64,000 nt of DNA, from assembly GCA_905202255.1 (NCBI GenBank), contig CAJKRH010000001.1, positions 1-64,000 of the forward strand, in the 5' to 3' direction. The translations under genes were made by a program, and so were the position numbers. Source of the stretch: an uncultured Ruminococcus sp. Lineage in GTDB: Bacteria; Bacillota; Clostridia; Oscillospirales; CAG-272. Under the pieces are notes generated by a model that was not told where the DNA came from, searched no databases, and saw nothing but the letters and a program-made list of their open reading frames with translations. Position 1 is the first letter of the stretch. Each line of letters opens with the position of its first letter. Positions 1 through 7,554 of the stretch are shown here, piece by piece.

Positions 1-5
1 ACGCC

Positions 6-45
6 GACCGAGTTTGCTCCGCAAATCGGTCAATTCCCCACTGGA
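6..45. repeat. Palindromic repeat segment (REP-like)
   Basis: An 11-bp inverted repeat with a one-base bulge (arms 6-17 and 21-31, core GACCGA...TCGGTC, loop TCC) is followed by the stretch CAATTCCCCACTGGAGAAGG. No plausible gene covers it. It looks like part of a dispersed palindromic intergenic repeat of the kind common in gut Clostridia; only one copy is visible here, so family membership is inference. Confidence 0.4.
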
Positions 46-164
46 GAAGGCTGGCGATACACCGTGCTTTTCTCAAAACAAAATTGCGCATACCTGTCTT
101 TGACAACTTTCACCGAATGTTGAAGTACAAAAATGTGTATGAAATTTGGCTGATGGGTTTAGAG

Positions 165-211
165 AACCTTCTCCTGCGGGAGAAGGGGGACCGCGGTAGC
201 GGTGGATGAGG
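165..211. repeat. Double-hairpin intergenic repeat
   Basis: Two adjacent hairpins are visible. The first has arms CCTTCTCC (67-74 of the second hundred, i.e. 167-174) and GGAGAAGG (179-186) around TGCG. The second is CCGC-GGTA-GCGG at 191-202. They are followed by GGATGAGGT. The arrangement is that of a REP/MITE-like dispersed repeat. Apart from these repeats and the terminator at 344-388, nothing else is recognisable in positions 1-400. Confidence 0.45.
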
Positions 212-343
212 TGTTACTACAGTATATTGACAAAATAAACCTCATCTCTCTATGTTCGCACGCATACCCGCACCAAAACATCAACCACCCTGTCTCGGCG
301 ACGCCCCCTATAAAATCATAAAGAACCTCTCTCCTCTGTGTGT

Positions 344-388
344 AAAAAAATCACAGTGTTGTGTAAATCATACACAACACTGTGATTT
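344..388 (-). terminator. Rho-independent terminator of the ABC-2 operon
   Basis: Perfect 18-bp inverted repeat (348-365 and 371-388) with a 5-nt loop. On the minus strand it is followed by a run of seven T (complement of 344-350). It lies just downstream of the stop codon of the permease gene at 401, so it ends that minus-strand operon. Confidence 0.9.
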
Positions 389-400
389 ATTTTCACAAGC

Positions 401-1132
401 TCACATTTTCATCTTTTTTCTGAAAACCACGACCGCAAGTATGTATATCACGACCGCGTATGCAAGCACGACGGCTATATGCATTGGGATGGCGGCATAA
501 TCGCCAGCTATCGCGGCTCTTGCGGCATCGGCGGCATGCACAAACGGAAGCGCACCAGCTATCTTTTCAAAAGCGCCGCCCACAAGTTCGAGGTCAAACC
601 AGACACCCGAGAGCCAACCCGAAACATTCGTCAGCAGTGCGCCGCATATGCCGCCCACCTGCTTGTCGTTCATCAGGCTTCCGCAGAGCAGCCCTATTGC
701 GATATAGAGCAAAGCCGAGGGGATAAGCACGACTATCGCAAGCAGGATATTCACACTCGCGGGAAGTCTGAATATCGTTGCCACGAAGAAGCATACGGCG
801 CTCTGCACTATGCCCATCGGCACGAGCGGCAATGTATAACCGAGGATGAAATCCGCAGGCGTCATCGGCGAGGAATAAAGCCTCATAAGAAACGATGTTG
901 TCCTGTCCTTGGAGATAAGCATCGCCGAGAAAAGTGAAAGAAAACACAGTCCGAAAGCGGCAACACCCGGCGCGAGCCTGTCGATATTATAAATCTCAAC
1001 AGGAATATTCGCCTGAATGGCTGTCATGAGCAGCAGAAGTATCAGCGGAAAAGCTATGCCGAAAAAGAGCGTAACCCCGTCGCGCAGTATCTCCTTTGCA
1101 TTTCTCTTTGAAAAAGCAAACATTCTCTTCAT
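401..1132 (-). CDS. ABC-2 type transporter permease
   Basis: A 243-residue integral membrane protein with about six hydrophobic segments (roughly residues 20-40, 55-75, 100-120, 130-155, 165-185 and 215-235), the layout of ABC-2 permeases. It begins within the last codons of the ATPase gene (ATGA overlap at 1129-1132), which means tight translational coupling. Together with the ATPase it should form an exporter; the substrate (drug, lipid or peptide) cannot be told from sequence. It is the last gene of a three-gene minus-strand operon and is followed by a strong terminator. Confidence 0.88.
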   Translation of the reverse strand: MKRMFAFSKRNAKEILRDGVTLFFGIAFPLILLLLMTAIQANIPVEIYNIDRLAPGVAAFGLCFLSLFSAMLISKDRTTSFLMRLYSSPMTPADFILGYTLPLVPMGIVQSAVCFFVATIFRLPASVNILLAIVVLIPSALLYIAIGLLCGSLMNDKQVGGICGALLTNVSGWLSGVWFDLELVGGAFEKIAGALPFVHAADAARAAIAGDYAAIPMHIAVVLAYAVVIYILAVVVFRKKMKM

Positions 1133-1851
1133 GCGTTTTCACCTCCCGCCAGTGCAACGAAAGCATCCTCGAAATTCCCATTGCCCGAGAGAGCGACCAG
1201 TTCCTCTGCCGTGCCGCAGGCGACAAGCGACCCATGCGACATTATACCTATTCTGTCCGAGAGGCTCTCCGCTTCCTCGAGATAATGCGTCGTGAGTATG
1301 ACCGTCGTGCGACTGCGCAGCTTTTTTATCACGCTCCACAGTTCGCGCCTTGCGATGACATCAAGCCCCAGCGTCGGCTCATCGAGGAAGAGCAGCTTCG
1401 GCTCCGATATCAGAGCCATCGCAATGCTGAGTCGCCTCTGCCAGCCGCCCGAGAGCGTTTTTGCTTTCTTGCCCGCGACGGAAGAAAGCCCCATCTCCTC
1501 TATCTCGCGGGAAGCGCTTTCCCACGGATTTTTTGCGCCGTAGATGCCCGCGATAAATTCCAGATTTTCGCGCACCGAGAGGTTCGGCGCGACAGCCGTC
1601 TCCTGCGGAGATACATTTATCAGCTTTTTTACCTCGTGAGCTTCCGTTATTATGCTGTGCCCGAATATCTTCGCGTCTCCCGAAGTCGGCTCCGCAAGGC
1701 ACGAAAGCATTTTTATAAGCGTGGATTTGCCCGCGCCGTTTACTCCGAGCAGAGCGAAGAGCTCGCCCTCGTCTATCGCGAGGTCAAGCGCGTTTACCGC
1801 CGTCAAGTCCTTATATTTTTTCGTCAGTGCCGATGTTTCTATCGCCGTCAT
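1129..1851 (-). CDS. ABC transporter ATP-binding protein
   Basis: A 240-residue ATPase subunit with Walker A GVNGAGKST (about residues 36-44), ABC signature LSGGW (133-137), Walker B LLFLDEPT (153-160) and a switch histidine in TTHYLEEAE. This is the CcmA/NatA-like class that pairs with ABC-2 permeases, here the next gene. The start overlaps the stop of the upstream AbrB-type gene by 4 bp, so all three genes are translationally coupled. It energises export across the cytoplasmic membrane; the cargo is unknown. Confidence 0.95.
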   Translation of the reverse strand: MTAIETSALTKKYKDLTAVNALDLAIDEGELFALLGVNGAGKSTLIKMLSCLAEPTSGDAKIFGHSIITEAHEVKKLINVSPQETAVAPNLSVRENLEFIAGIYGAKNPWESASREIEEMGLSSVAGKKAKTLSGGWQRRLSIAMALISEPKLLFLDEPTLGLDVIARRELWSVIKKLRSRTTVILTTHYLEEAESLSDRIGIMSHGSLVACGTAEELVALSGNGNFEDAFVALAGGENA

Positions 1852-2177
1852 TTTTCTTCCTCCTTTGAAAGTGCTCTGAATTCGTCGGCAAACCGCTTTT
1901 CGTCCTCCACCGTCGTAATGTTATTCTCGACGACGGTTTTCAGCTCTGCGGCAAACCTTTTGTCATCTGCCGTAGGCTCGCCCATCATCGCTTTTTCCAC
2001 GGCATCCGTTATGGAATCCAGCTTGTTCATGGCGATGCCGCGACTTTCATCCGCAAGCAACAGAAGCGTATCTCCCGGGCGAAGCCCGAACATATCGCGC
2101 ATGGATTTCGGTATCACAATCTGCCCTTTTGCCCCTATTTTCGCCACATCCATCAGTTTTTCCGGTTTCTTTTCCAT
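1848..2177 (-). CDS. AbrB/MazE/SpoVT-family transcriptional regulator
   Basis: A 109-residue protein whose first 55 residues form a swapped-hairpin AbrB-type DNA-binding domain (MDVAKIGAKGQIVIPKSMRD, then FGLRPGD). The C-terminal half is charged and probably helical. Such small regulators often head ABC-2 transporter operons and are usually autoregulatory. A GCCTCC-complement ribosome site lies just before the ATG, and the promoter with a 6-bp inverted repeat at 2199-2214 lies upstream, which supports local autoregulation (inference). Confidence 0.9.
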   Translation of the reverse strand: MEKKPEKLMDVAKIGAKGQIVIPKSMRDMFGLRPGDTLLLLADESRGIAMNKLDSITDAVEKAMMGEPTADDKRFAAELKTVVENNITTVEDEKRFADEFRALSKEEEK

Positions 2178-2198
2178 ATTGCCTCCTCAATGTATTTG

Positions 2199-2244
2199 GT
2201 ATGATTTTTCATACTTATTATACTATTCCTACAGAATTTGTCAA
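2199..2244 (-). promoter_or_regulatory. Promoter and possible operator of the AbrB-ABC operon
   Basis: On the minus strand TTGACA (2239-2244) and TATAAT (2217-2222) are separated by 16 bp. Immediately downstream of the -10 is an inverted repeat GTATGA-TTTT-TCATAC (2199-2214), placed where a bound regulator would block transcription initiation. Confidence 0.8.
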
Positions 2245-2297
2245 TAGTTAAATTGAAAAAAGCGATTTTGCCGCAAAATAAATAATCGGAAAATCAC

Positions 2298-2326
2298 TTG
2301 ATATGTTCACATTTTTATGATATACT
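2298..2326 (+). promoter_or_regulatory. Promoter of the NERD gene
   Basis: TTGATA (2298-2303) and TATACT (2321-2326) separated by 17 bp, about 30 bp upstream of the start at 2357. It diverges from the AbrB operon promoter. Confidence 0.7.
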
Positions 2327-2356
2327 GAATATTAAAGCAGAAGGGAGGCTTGCAAA

Positions 2357-3037
2357 ATGGAAAAAATCATTCCTTTTATAATGTGTGCCGTTTTTGTACT
2401 CGCGGCATACGGACTTTTAAAGCTGTCTCTTTTCATCAGCTCATATGTGGCGCGAAAGAAAATTCTCTCCTACGGCGTAGCCTCCGAGGACGCGGCGACG
2501 GCACTTTTCTGCTCGTATTTCGGCATGAAAAATGTCATTTCAAATGCCGTGCTCCCCGTTTATACCTCGGCGGGCAAGCGATATACGGAAATAGATAATA
2601 TCATCGTTCTTCCCACATGCGTCGCCGTCATCGAAATAAAAAGCATGATAGGCAGGATAGAAAATCCCGAGGGCGCGCAGACATGGCGTCAAAACGCCGT
2701 CACGCGCTCGGGCGAGATAAAGGAGCTGGATTTCCGCAATCCTTTTCTTCAGAACGACAGGCATGCCGCCGCGGTCAAGGAGGCGCTGAAAAATGTGCCT
2801 TTTGCGCCGCCCGTATACGGCTTTGTGGTATTCACATCGCCGAGAGTTTCTTTTGTTTACAAGGATGAAAATATTTTAAAGCCCACGCAGGCTGTAGACA
2901 AATTGCAGCAGCTTTCCTCTCGCGGAAGGAAGCTCACGGGAGAGCAGAAAAGCGAAATTCTCACCCGCCTGCGCACCATATCGAAAAAATCGTGGCCCGC
3001 TTTCGCAAAGCAGGTCAAAATGCGACAGGGTCGCTGA
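2357..3037 (+). CDS. NERD (nuclease-related) domain protein, membrane anchored
   Basis: 226 residues. An N-terminal transmembrane helix (about residues 5-30) is followed by a NERD domain with the conserved EIDNIIVLP and VIEIKS motifs (about residues 78-98), which match the acidic/lysine positions of restriction-endonuclease-like folds. The start is set by GGGAGG at 2344-2349. NERD proteins are suspected nucleic-acid-processing enzymes, but no activity can be assigned here. It is monocistronic, between divergent regulators and an SLH gene. Confidence 0.8.
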   Translation: MEKIIPFIMCAVFVLAAYGLLKLSLFISSYVARKKILSYGVASEDAATALFCSYFGMKNVISNAVLPVYTSAGKRYTEIDNIIVLPTCVAVIEIKSMIGRIENPEGAQTWRQNAVTRSGEIKELDFRNPFLQNDRHAAAVKEALKNVPFAPPVYGFVVFTSPRVSFVYKDENILKPTQAVDKLQQLSSRGRKLTGEQKSEILTRLRTISKKSWPAFAKQVKMRQGR

Positions 3038-3143
3038 AAAGAATACCGAAACATATATTTTTCTCCCCGCGATTGTGAGCGTTTTCGCGCGCTCCGTGTG
3101 GTATATTCTAAACAGAATATATTATTCGTGAGGTGAAAAATTT

Positions 3144-3830
3144 ATGAAAAAAAATCTACCCGTTTTCTCAGGCATATTCGTCGGCGCACTGCTGATAGTG
3201 CTCATCGGAATTTTCGTTCTTGGCGGCGGTGTCACCGCTTCCGATTATGTCACCCCTTGCGATATCGGCGACAGCTTCGCAAAGAGCGAAATCGACCTGC
3301 TCTGCAGGGACGGCGTGCTCGAATATTTTCCCAAGGGCGACAAGACATATTTCTATCCCGAGAGCGGTGTCACGAGGGAATATATGGCTCGCGCCATGGT
3401 GAAATATCTCGGCATAGACGAAAAGAAATATGATAACTACAAGCTGCCGGTAAGCGATGCCGATATGATAAGCGAGCAGTATCTGCCGTATGTTCGCGCC
3501 GCCGTGGCAAGAGGACTCTTCCCGCTTTATGCCGACGGAAGCGAATACCGCTTTGCGCCGACAGAGGGCGTTTCCCGTGAGGAAGCTTCATATATCGCCT
3601 CGGCACTCTGCTCATCGTACATATCGAGCAGCAAGGCGGAAAGCTTCCCCGATTTTGAGGATACAAACGAAGCCTTCCGTGTGGCGATGAAGCGCGTGGT
3701 GGCATACGGCATAATCGTCGGCTATCCCGACGGGACGCTCCGCCCGCAGAATATCATCTCTCATGAGGAGCTCGCGCTGATGCTCAGCCGTATGCGCGAA
3801 AACAAGAATTTCATATCCGAATTAAAATAA
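3144..3830 (+). CDS. S-layer homology (SLH) domain protein
   Basis: 228 residues: an uncleaved or cleavable N-terminal hydrophobic segment (about 8-30) and then three consecutive SLH-like repeats. The second and third are clearest, with FAPTEGVSREEASY and VAYGIIVGYPDGTLRPQN. SLH repeats bind pyruvylated secondary wall polymer, so the protein is probably exported and held at the cell wall. There is no extra catalytic domain. GAGGTG precedes the ATG at good spacing. The next gene is an RNA methyltransferase 22 bp downstream, possibly co-transcribed. Confidence 0.85.
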   Translation: MKKNLPVFSGIFVGALLIVLIGIFVLGGGVTASDYVTPCDIGDSFAKSEIDLLCRDGVLEYFPKGDKTYFYPESGVTREYMARAMVKYLGIDEKKYDNYKLPVSDADMISEQYLPYVRAAVARGLFPLYADGSEYRFAPTEGVSREEASYIASALCSSYISSSKAESFPDFEDTNEAFRVAMKRVVAYGIIVGYPDGTLRPQNIISHEELALMLSRMRENKNFISELK

Positions 3831-3852
3831 GACAAGGTAAAGGACATAAGGC

Positions 3853-4635
3853 ATGGCAAAAAAGGAAGCCGAAAAATTCACCGCCTCCGATATAATGGAG
3901 GGTATGATCTCGGTTCGTGCCGTGATACGCGGAGCCGAAAGCGGAGTGAACGACAGAAAAATAGAAAAGATAATATACGACGAGGCGCGGGGAAAATCGA
4001 GAGCCAAAGAGCTTTCTTATCTTCGTGCCATGGGGTATAAATACGGCTTCCCCGTTTTGCCCGTTGCGGCAGAGGAAATAGAGGCGCTCGCCATCGGCAC
4101 GAGCCACGGCGGGATTCTCACCGTCTGCTCTCCGCGAAGCTTCCCTGCGGCGAGCGCGGAAAACCTGCCGGAAAAAGGCTTCTATGTCATGCTCGAGGGC
4201 ATCGAGGACCCCTATAATTTCGGCTACTGCCTGCGCTCGCTCTATGCGGCGGGCGTGACGGGAATCATCCTCGAGAAGCACAACTGGACAGGCGTTTCCG
4301 GCATAGTCGCACGCGCGTCAGCCGGCGCTTCCGAAATGTTTGATATGCGCGTCTCCGAGGATTTCGCCGAAACGGCAAAGGCTTTTCGTGCGGCGGGATA
4401 TAAATTTGCCGTTGCCGACAAGAGCGAAAAAAGCCGCAGTATCTACGATTGCGCTCTGAAATTTCCCCTGCTCCTTGCCGTTGGCGGCGAGCGGAGAGGA
4501 AATACAAAGGCGGCGCTCGAGGTTGCCGATGAGATAATCGAGCTTGATTACGGCAGGGACTTCCCTGCGGCGCTATCGGCGGCATCGGCGGCTTCCGTCA
4601 TCGCTTTCGAAATATTCCGTCAGAACAGAGAGTGA
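3853..4635 (+). CDS. TrmH/SpoU-family RNA 2'-O-methyltransferase
   Basis: 260 residues with the SPOUT trefoil-knot motifs: motif 1 around GIEDPYNFGYCLRSLYAAG (about residues 116-134), motif 2 around LLAVGGERRG (about 211-220) and motif 3 near ALSAASAASVIAFEI (about 241-255). The N-terminal 100 residues resemble the substrate-binding extension of TrmH/RlmB-type enzymes. It should methylate ribose 2'-OH in rRNA or tRNA using S-adenosylmethionine; the exact nucleotide cannot be named. It starts a run of RNA-modification genes (TrmN6-like, RsmI) separated by only a few bases or overlapping. Confidence 0.88.
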   Translation: MAKKEAEKFTASDIMEGMISVRAVIRGAESGVNDRKIEKIIYDEARGKSRAKELSYLRAMGYKYGFPVLPVAAEEIEALAIGTSHGGILTVCSPRSFPAASAENLPEKGFYVMLEGIEDPYNFGYCLRSLYAAGVTGIILEKHNWTGVSGIVARASAGASEMFDMRVSEDFAETAKAFRAAGYKFAVADKSEKSRSIYDCALKFPLLLAVGGERRGNTKAALEVADEIIELDYGRDFPAALSAASAASVIAFEIFRQNRE

Positions 4636-4642
4636 GGCGGAA

Positions 4643-5398
4643 ATGGATATATATAATGAAAAAATAAACGAAAATCTCTCTCTTTTCCAGAAAAAAGGCT
4701 CACTTGCCTTCGGCACGGACGCGTATCTGCTGTATGCCTATATGCGCTCCTGCAAGGAAAAAGCGTGCGAGCTGGGCGCGGGCTCGGGTGTTATCTCGCT
4801 GCTCTGCGCCTCATCGGGCAAAATGCGCGATATCGACGCTTTTGAATTGCAGGATGATATTTTTGCCGTGGCGGCGAAAAATGTCGAGGAAAACGGTCTT
4901 TCCGGCAAGGTGCGCATCCTGCATTCCGATATACGCGATATCCCTGCGGAATATAACGGCAGATACGGCGTCGTTTTTTCAAATCCGCCGTATCTGAAAG
5001 CGGACTCGGGCAAGGCAAACGAGAACACGGCGGACAGAATTTCGCGCAGAGAACTTCACGGCAGCATATACGATTTCTGCTCATGCGCATCGCGCCTGCT
5101 TCGCTTCGGCGGGCTTTTCTGCGCGGTCTACCGACCGGACAGGCTCGGCGAGCTCATCTCCGCCATGCGCGAAAATTCGCTCGAGCCGAAGCGGCTGACC
5201 CTCGTCTATCCGACGGTCTCCCATGTTCCATGCCTTGTGCTCGCGGAAGCCAAAAAAGGAGCCGCGGCGGGCGTTTTCACCACGCGCCCCCTGATTATAT
5301 ACAAAAGTATAAATGACATGACGCAGGCAGATTACACAGATGAAATGAAATACATTTACGAAAACGGAGACTTTCATGAGTTCTATAAAAAGCCCTGA
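4643..5398 (+). CDS. tRNA1(Val)(adenine37-N6)-methyltransferase-like protein
   Basis: 251 residues with a Rossmann methyltransferase fold: AdoMet-binding CELGAGSGVISLL (about residues 38-50) and the N6-adenine catalytic NPPY motif (VFSNPPYLKAD, about 111-121). This combination is typical of the TrmN6/YfiC and Gram-positive YabB group. The ATG at 4643 is chosen because GAGGCGG precedes it directly after the upstream stop; a longer upstream reading frame overlaps the preceding gene and lacks a ribosome site. The last codons overlap rsmI by 23 bp. In other Firmicutes the same pair (YabB-RsmI) is adjacent, which supports the call. Confidence 0.9.
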   Translation: MDIYNEKINENLSLFQKKGSLAFGTDAYLLYAYMRSCKEKACELGAGSGVISLLCASSGKMRDIDAFELQDDIFAVAAKNVEENGLSGKVRILHSDIRDIPAEYNGRYGVVFSNPPYLKADSGKANENTADRISRRELHGSIYDFCSCASRLLRFGGLFCAVYRPDRLGELISAMRENSLEPKRLTLVYPTVSHVPCLVLAEAKKGAAAGVFTTRPLIIYKSINDMTQADYTDEMKYIYENGDFHEFYKKP

Positions 5399-6272
5399 AA
5401 AATATATCTCTCCCGAAACGGAGAAAAATAAAACCGAGGCAAAAACGCTCTATCTCGTCGGCACACCGATAGGCAATCTCGCCGATATTTCCGAGCGCGC
5501 GCTGAAAACACTCTCCGAGGTGGATTTCGTCGCCGCCGAAGACACGCGCAACAGCGGCAGACTGCTCGCCTACTTCGGCATCAAAAAGCCGATGGTCAGC
5601 TACTTTGAGCATAACAAGCGCGAACGCGGCGAAGAGATAGTCCGCAGGATAGAGGACGGTGCCTCCTGTGCGCTGATAACCGATGCAGGCATGCCCGCGA
5701 TAAGCGATCCGGGGGAGGATATCGTCCGTCTCTGCGCCGAGAGAGGCATTCCCGTATGCGTAGTCCCCGGCGCGTGCGCCGCGGTATCGGCGCTTGCCGT
5801 CTCGGGACTGCCGACATCGCGTTTTGTTTTCGAGGGGTTTCTCTCCACGGCGAAAGCCGAGCGCAGAAAATCGCTCGAAGCTCTGAAAAACGAACGCCGC
5901 ACAGTCATCCTCTATGAAGCGCCGCACAAGCTCGTCGGCACGCTCGCCGATATCTTCGCCGTGCTCGGCGACAGGCGGCTCTCGCTCTGCCGCGAGCTGA
6001 CAAAACTGAATGAAGAGGTCATCCGCACAACGGTCTCGGGCGCGATGAAATACTATGAGGAAAAGGCTCCGCGCGGCGAATATGTGCTTATCCTCGAGGG
6101 CGCCTCCGAAGACGAGGTACGCGAAGAAGCTTTCTGGTCGGGCATGAGCACGGAGGAGCATACGGAGCATTATGTTTCGCTCGGCATGACGAAAAAAGAC
6201 GCGATAAAAGCCGTGGCTTCCGACAGAGGGCTTGCCAAAAGCGAGGTCTACGCCGAGGTCATGAAAAAATAG
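5376..6272 (+). CDS. rsmI: 16S rRNA (cytidine1402-2'-O)-methyltransferase
   Basis: 298 residues of the tetrapyrrole-methylase fold with family hallmarks LYLVGTPIGNLADIS (about 25-39), AAEDTRNS (about 51-58), ITDAGMPAISDPG (about 98-110) and VVPGACAAVSALAVSGLP (about 124-141). RsmI adds the 2'-O-methyl of m4Cm1402 in the ribosomal decoding centre. The first 22 residues are an extra N-terminal tail relative to many homologues, encoded in the overlap with the upstream methyltransferase gene. Confidence 0.96.
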   Translation: MSSIKSPEKYISPETEKNKTEAKTLYLVGTPIGNLADISERALKTLSEVDFVAAEDTRNSGRLLAYFGIKKPMVSYFEHNKRERGEEIVRRIEDGASCALITDAGMPAISDPGEDIVRLCAERGIPVCVVPGACAAVSALAVSGLPTSRFVFEGFLSTAKAERRKSLEALKNERRTVILYEAPHKLVGTLADIFAVLGDRRLSLCRELTKLNEEVIRTTVSGAMKYYEEKAPRGEYVLILEGASEDEVREEAFWSGMSTEEHTEHYVSLGMTKKDAIKAVASDRGLAKSEVYAEVMKK

Positions 6273-6289
6273 AAAAAACGCAAATTCCC

Positions 6290-6383
6290 TTGTAATATGC
6301 AGAAAAATATGGTATACTAATATAAGAAAAAACTGGAAATATGATATTATACATTTGTATAACTTATAATATACAAGTGTATA
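6290..6383 (+). promoter_or_regulatory. nagA promoter with two tandem 14-bp palindromes
   Basis: TTGTAA (6290-6295) and TATACT (6313-6318) with a 17-bp spacer form the promoter. Downstream lie two copies of TATACAnnTGTATA, at 6348-6361 and 6370-6383, whose centres are 22 bp (two helical turns) apart. They sit in the 5' untranslated region before the ATG at 6399, so a repressor dimer pair could block transcription. The regulator is unknown; a GntR-type amino-sugar regulator would fit the target gene (inference). Confidence 0.75.
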
Positions 6384-6398
6384 AGTCGAGGAATACTT

Positions 6399-7535
6399 AT
6401 GAAAACAAGAATTATCGGCGGAAAGGTTTACAATACCGAAAAATGCGCCTTTGAAGAGAGGACGCTTTATTTCGATGATGTCATCTGCGGCAAGGGTATC
6501 GCACTGAAAACGATAGATGCGGCGGGAGCCTATGTGCTCCCGGGCTTCATCGATCTGCATACGCACGGGCGCATGGGCATAGACATAATGGAGGCGGACA
6601 CATCCGAAATGAACGCGCTCGCGGTCGAATATGCGAAAACAGGCGTCACCACGATGTACCCAACCGTGATGACCGCGCCTCTCGATAAGATATACCGCGC
6701 AATAGATACGATAAAAAGTGCCTCAGGCGGCGCGAAATTCGCCGGTATTCATGTAGAGGGACCTTATATAGATAAGGAAAAGCGCGGCTGCCACACGGAA
6801 TCGTTTATCCGTGAGCCGCATTTTGACGAAATCTCGCAGATTATCGAGCGCATAGCTCCGCTCCATGCGCATTTCACGATAGCCCCCGAGCATGACGACA
6901 AGGGCGAGGGCGTGATAAACAAGATAGTCCGCAGCGGCGGAAGCGTCGGCATAGGTCACACAGGAGCCGATGCGGAAACGGTGCGCCGTGCGCTCGCCGA
7001 CGGTGCCGTTTCGTTTACGCATACATTCAATGCGATGTCGGAATTCAGGCATCGCGAGCCGGGCGCATCCGGCATGGCGCTTGCCACGCCCGCTTTCGCG
7101 GAATTTATCTGCGACGGGATTCATCTCGCGCCCGAAACGGTCGAGGCGGCATACAATGCAAAGCTCCGCTTCGGCGATAAATTCGTACTGATAACAGACT
7201 CAATCCCCTCGGCAGGTCTTCCCGACGGCGACTACGATATGAACGGCATTCCGTTCACTCTGCGCGGAAAGAAAGCATGCACGAGCGCGGGCACGATAGT
7301 CGGCAGTACGCTCGATATACCGACGGCGATACTGAATCTGATGCGCTTCTGCGATATTCCGCTTGAGAAAGCACTTCTCTGCGCGACAAAAGCCCCTGCG
7401 GAAATGGCGGGAATCTACGATAAGACAGGCTCGCTCGATATCGGCAAATCAGCGGATATTGTCATCTGCGACGAGCGGCTCGGAATACAGAAAGTAATCG
7501 TTTCCGGCAATATTGTTTACGAAAGAAATAACTGA
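6399..7535 (+). CDS. nagA: N-acetylglucosamine-6-phosphate deacetylase
   Basis: 378 residues, normal for NagA. Amidohydrolase motifs are in order: LPGFIDLHTHG (metal HxH, about 46-56), GIHVEGPYI (metal Glu), VGIGHTGAD (metal His), FTHTFNAMSEF (metal His, NagA signature) and LITDSIPSAG (catalytic Asp). It converts GlcNAc-6-phosphate to glucosamine-6-phosphate plus acetate in amino-sugar and peptidoglycan recycling. No nagB is visible alongside. The upstream tandem palindromes suggest inducible control. metG follows 19 bp later. Confidence 0.96.
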   Translation: MKTRIIGGKVYNTEKCAFEERTLYFDDVICGKGIALKTIDAAGAYVLPGFIDLHTHGRMGIDIMEADTSEMNALAVEYAKTGVTTMYPTVMTAPLDKIYRAIDTIKSASGGAKFAGIHVEGPYIDKEKRGCHTESFIREPHFDEISQIIERIAPLHAHFTIAPEHDDKGEGVINKIVRSGGSVGIGHTGADAETVRRALADGAVSFTHTFNAMSEFRHREPGASGMALATPAFAEFICDGIHLAPETVEAAYNAKLRFGDKFVLITDSIPSAGLPDGDYDMNGIPFTLRGKKACTSAGTIVGSTLDIPTAILNLMRFCDIPLEKALLCATKAPAEMAGIYDKTGSLDIGKSADIVICDERLGIQKVIVSGNIVYERNN

Positions 7536-7554
7536 AAAGGCAGGACATAATAAT

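Noticed and set aside
5295..6566. 423-codon minus-strand frame opposite rsmI
   Set aside because: Antisense shadow produced by codon bias of rsmI; no recognisable motif.
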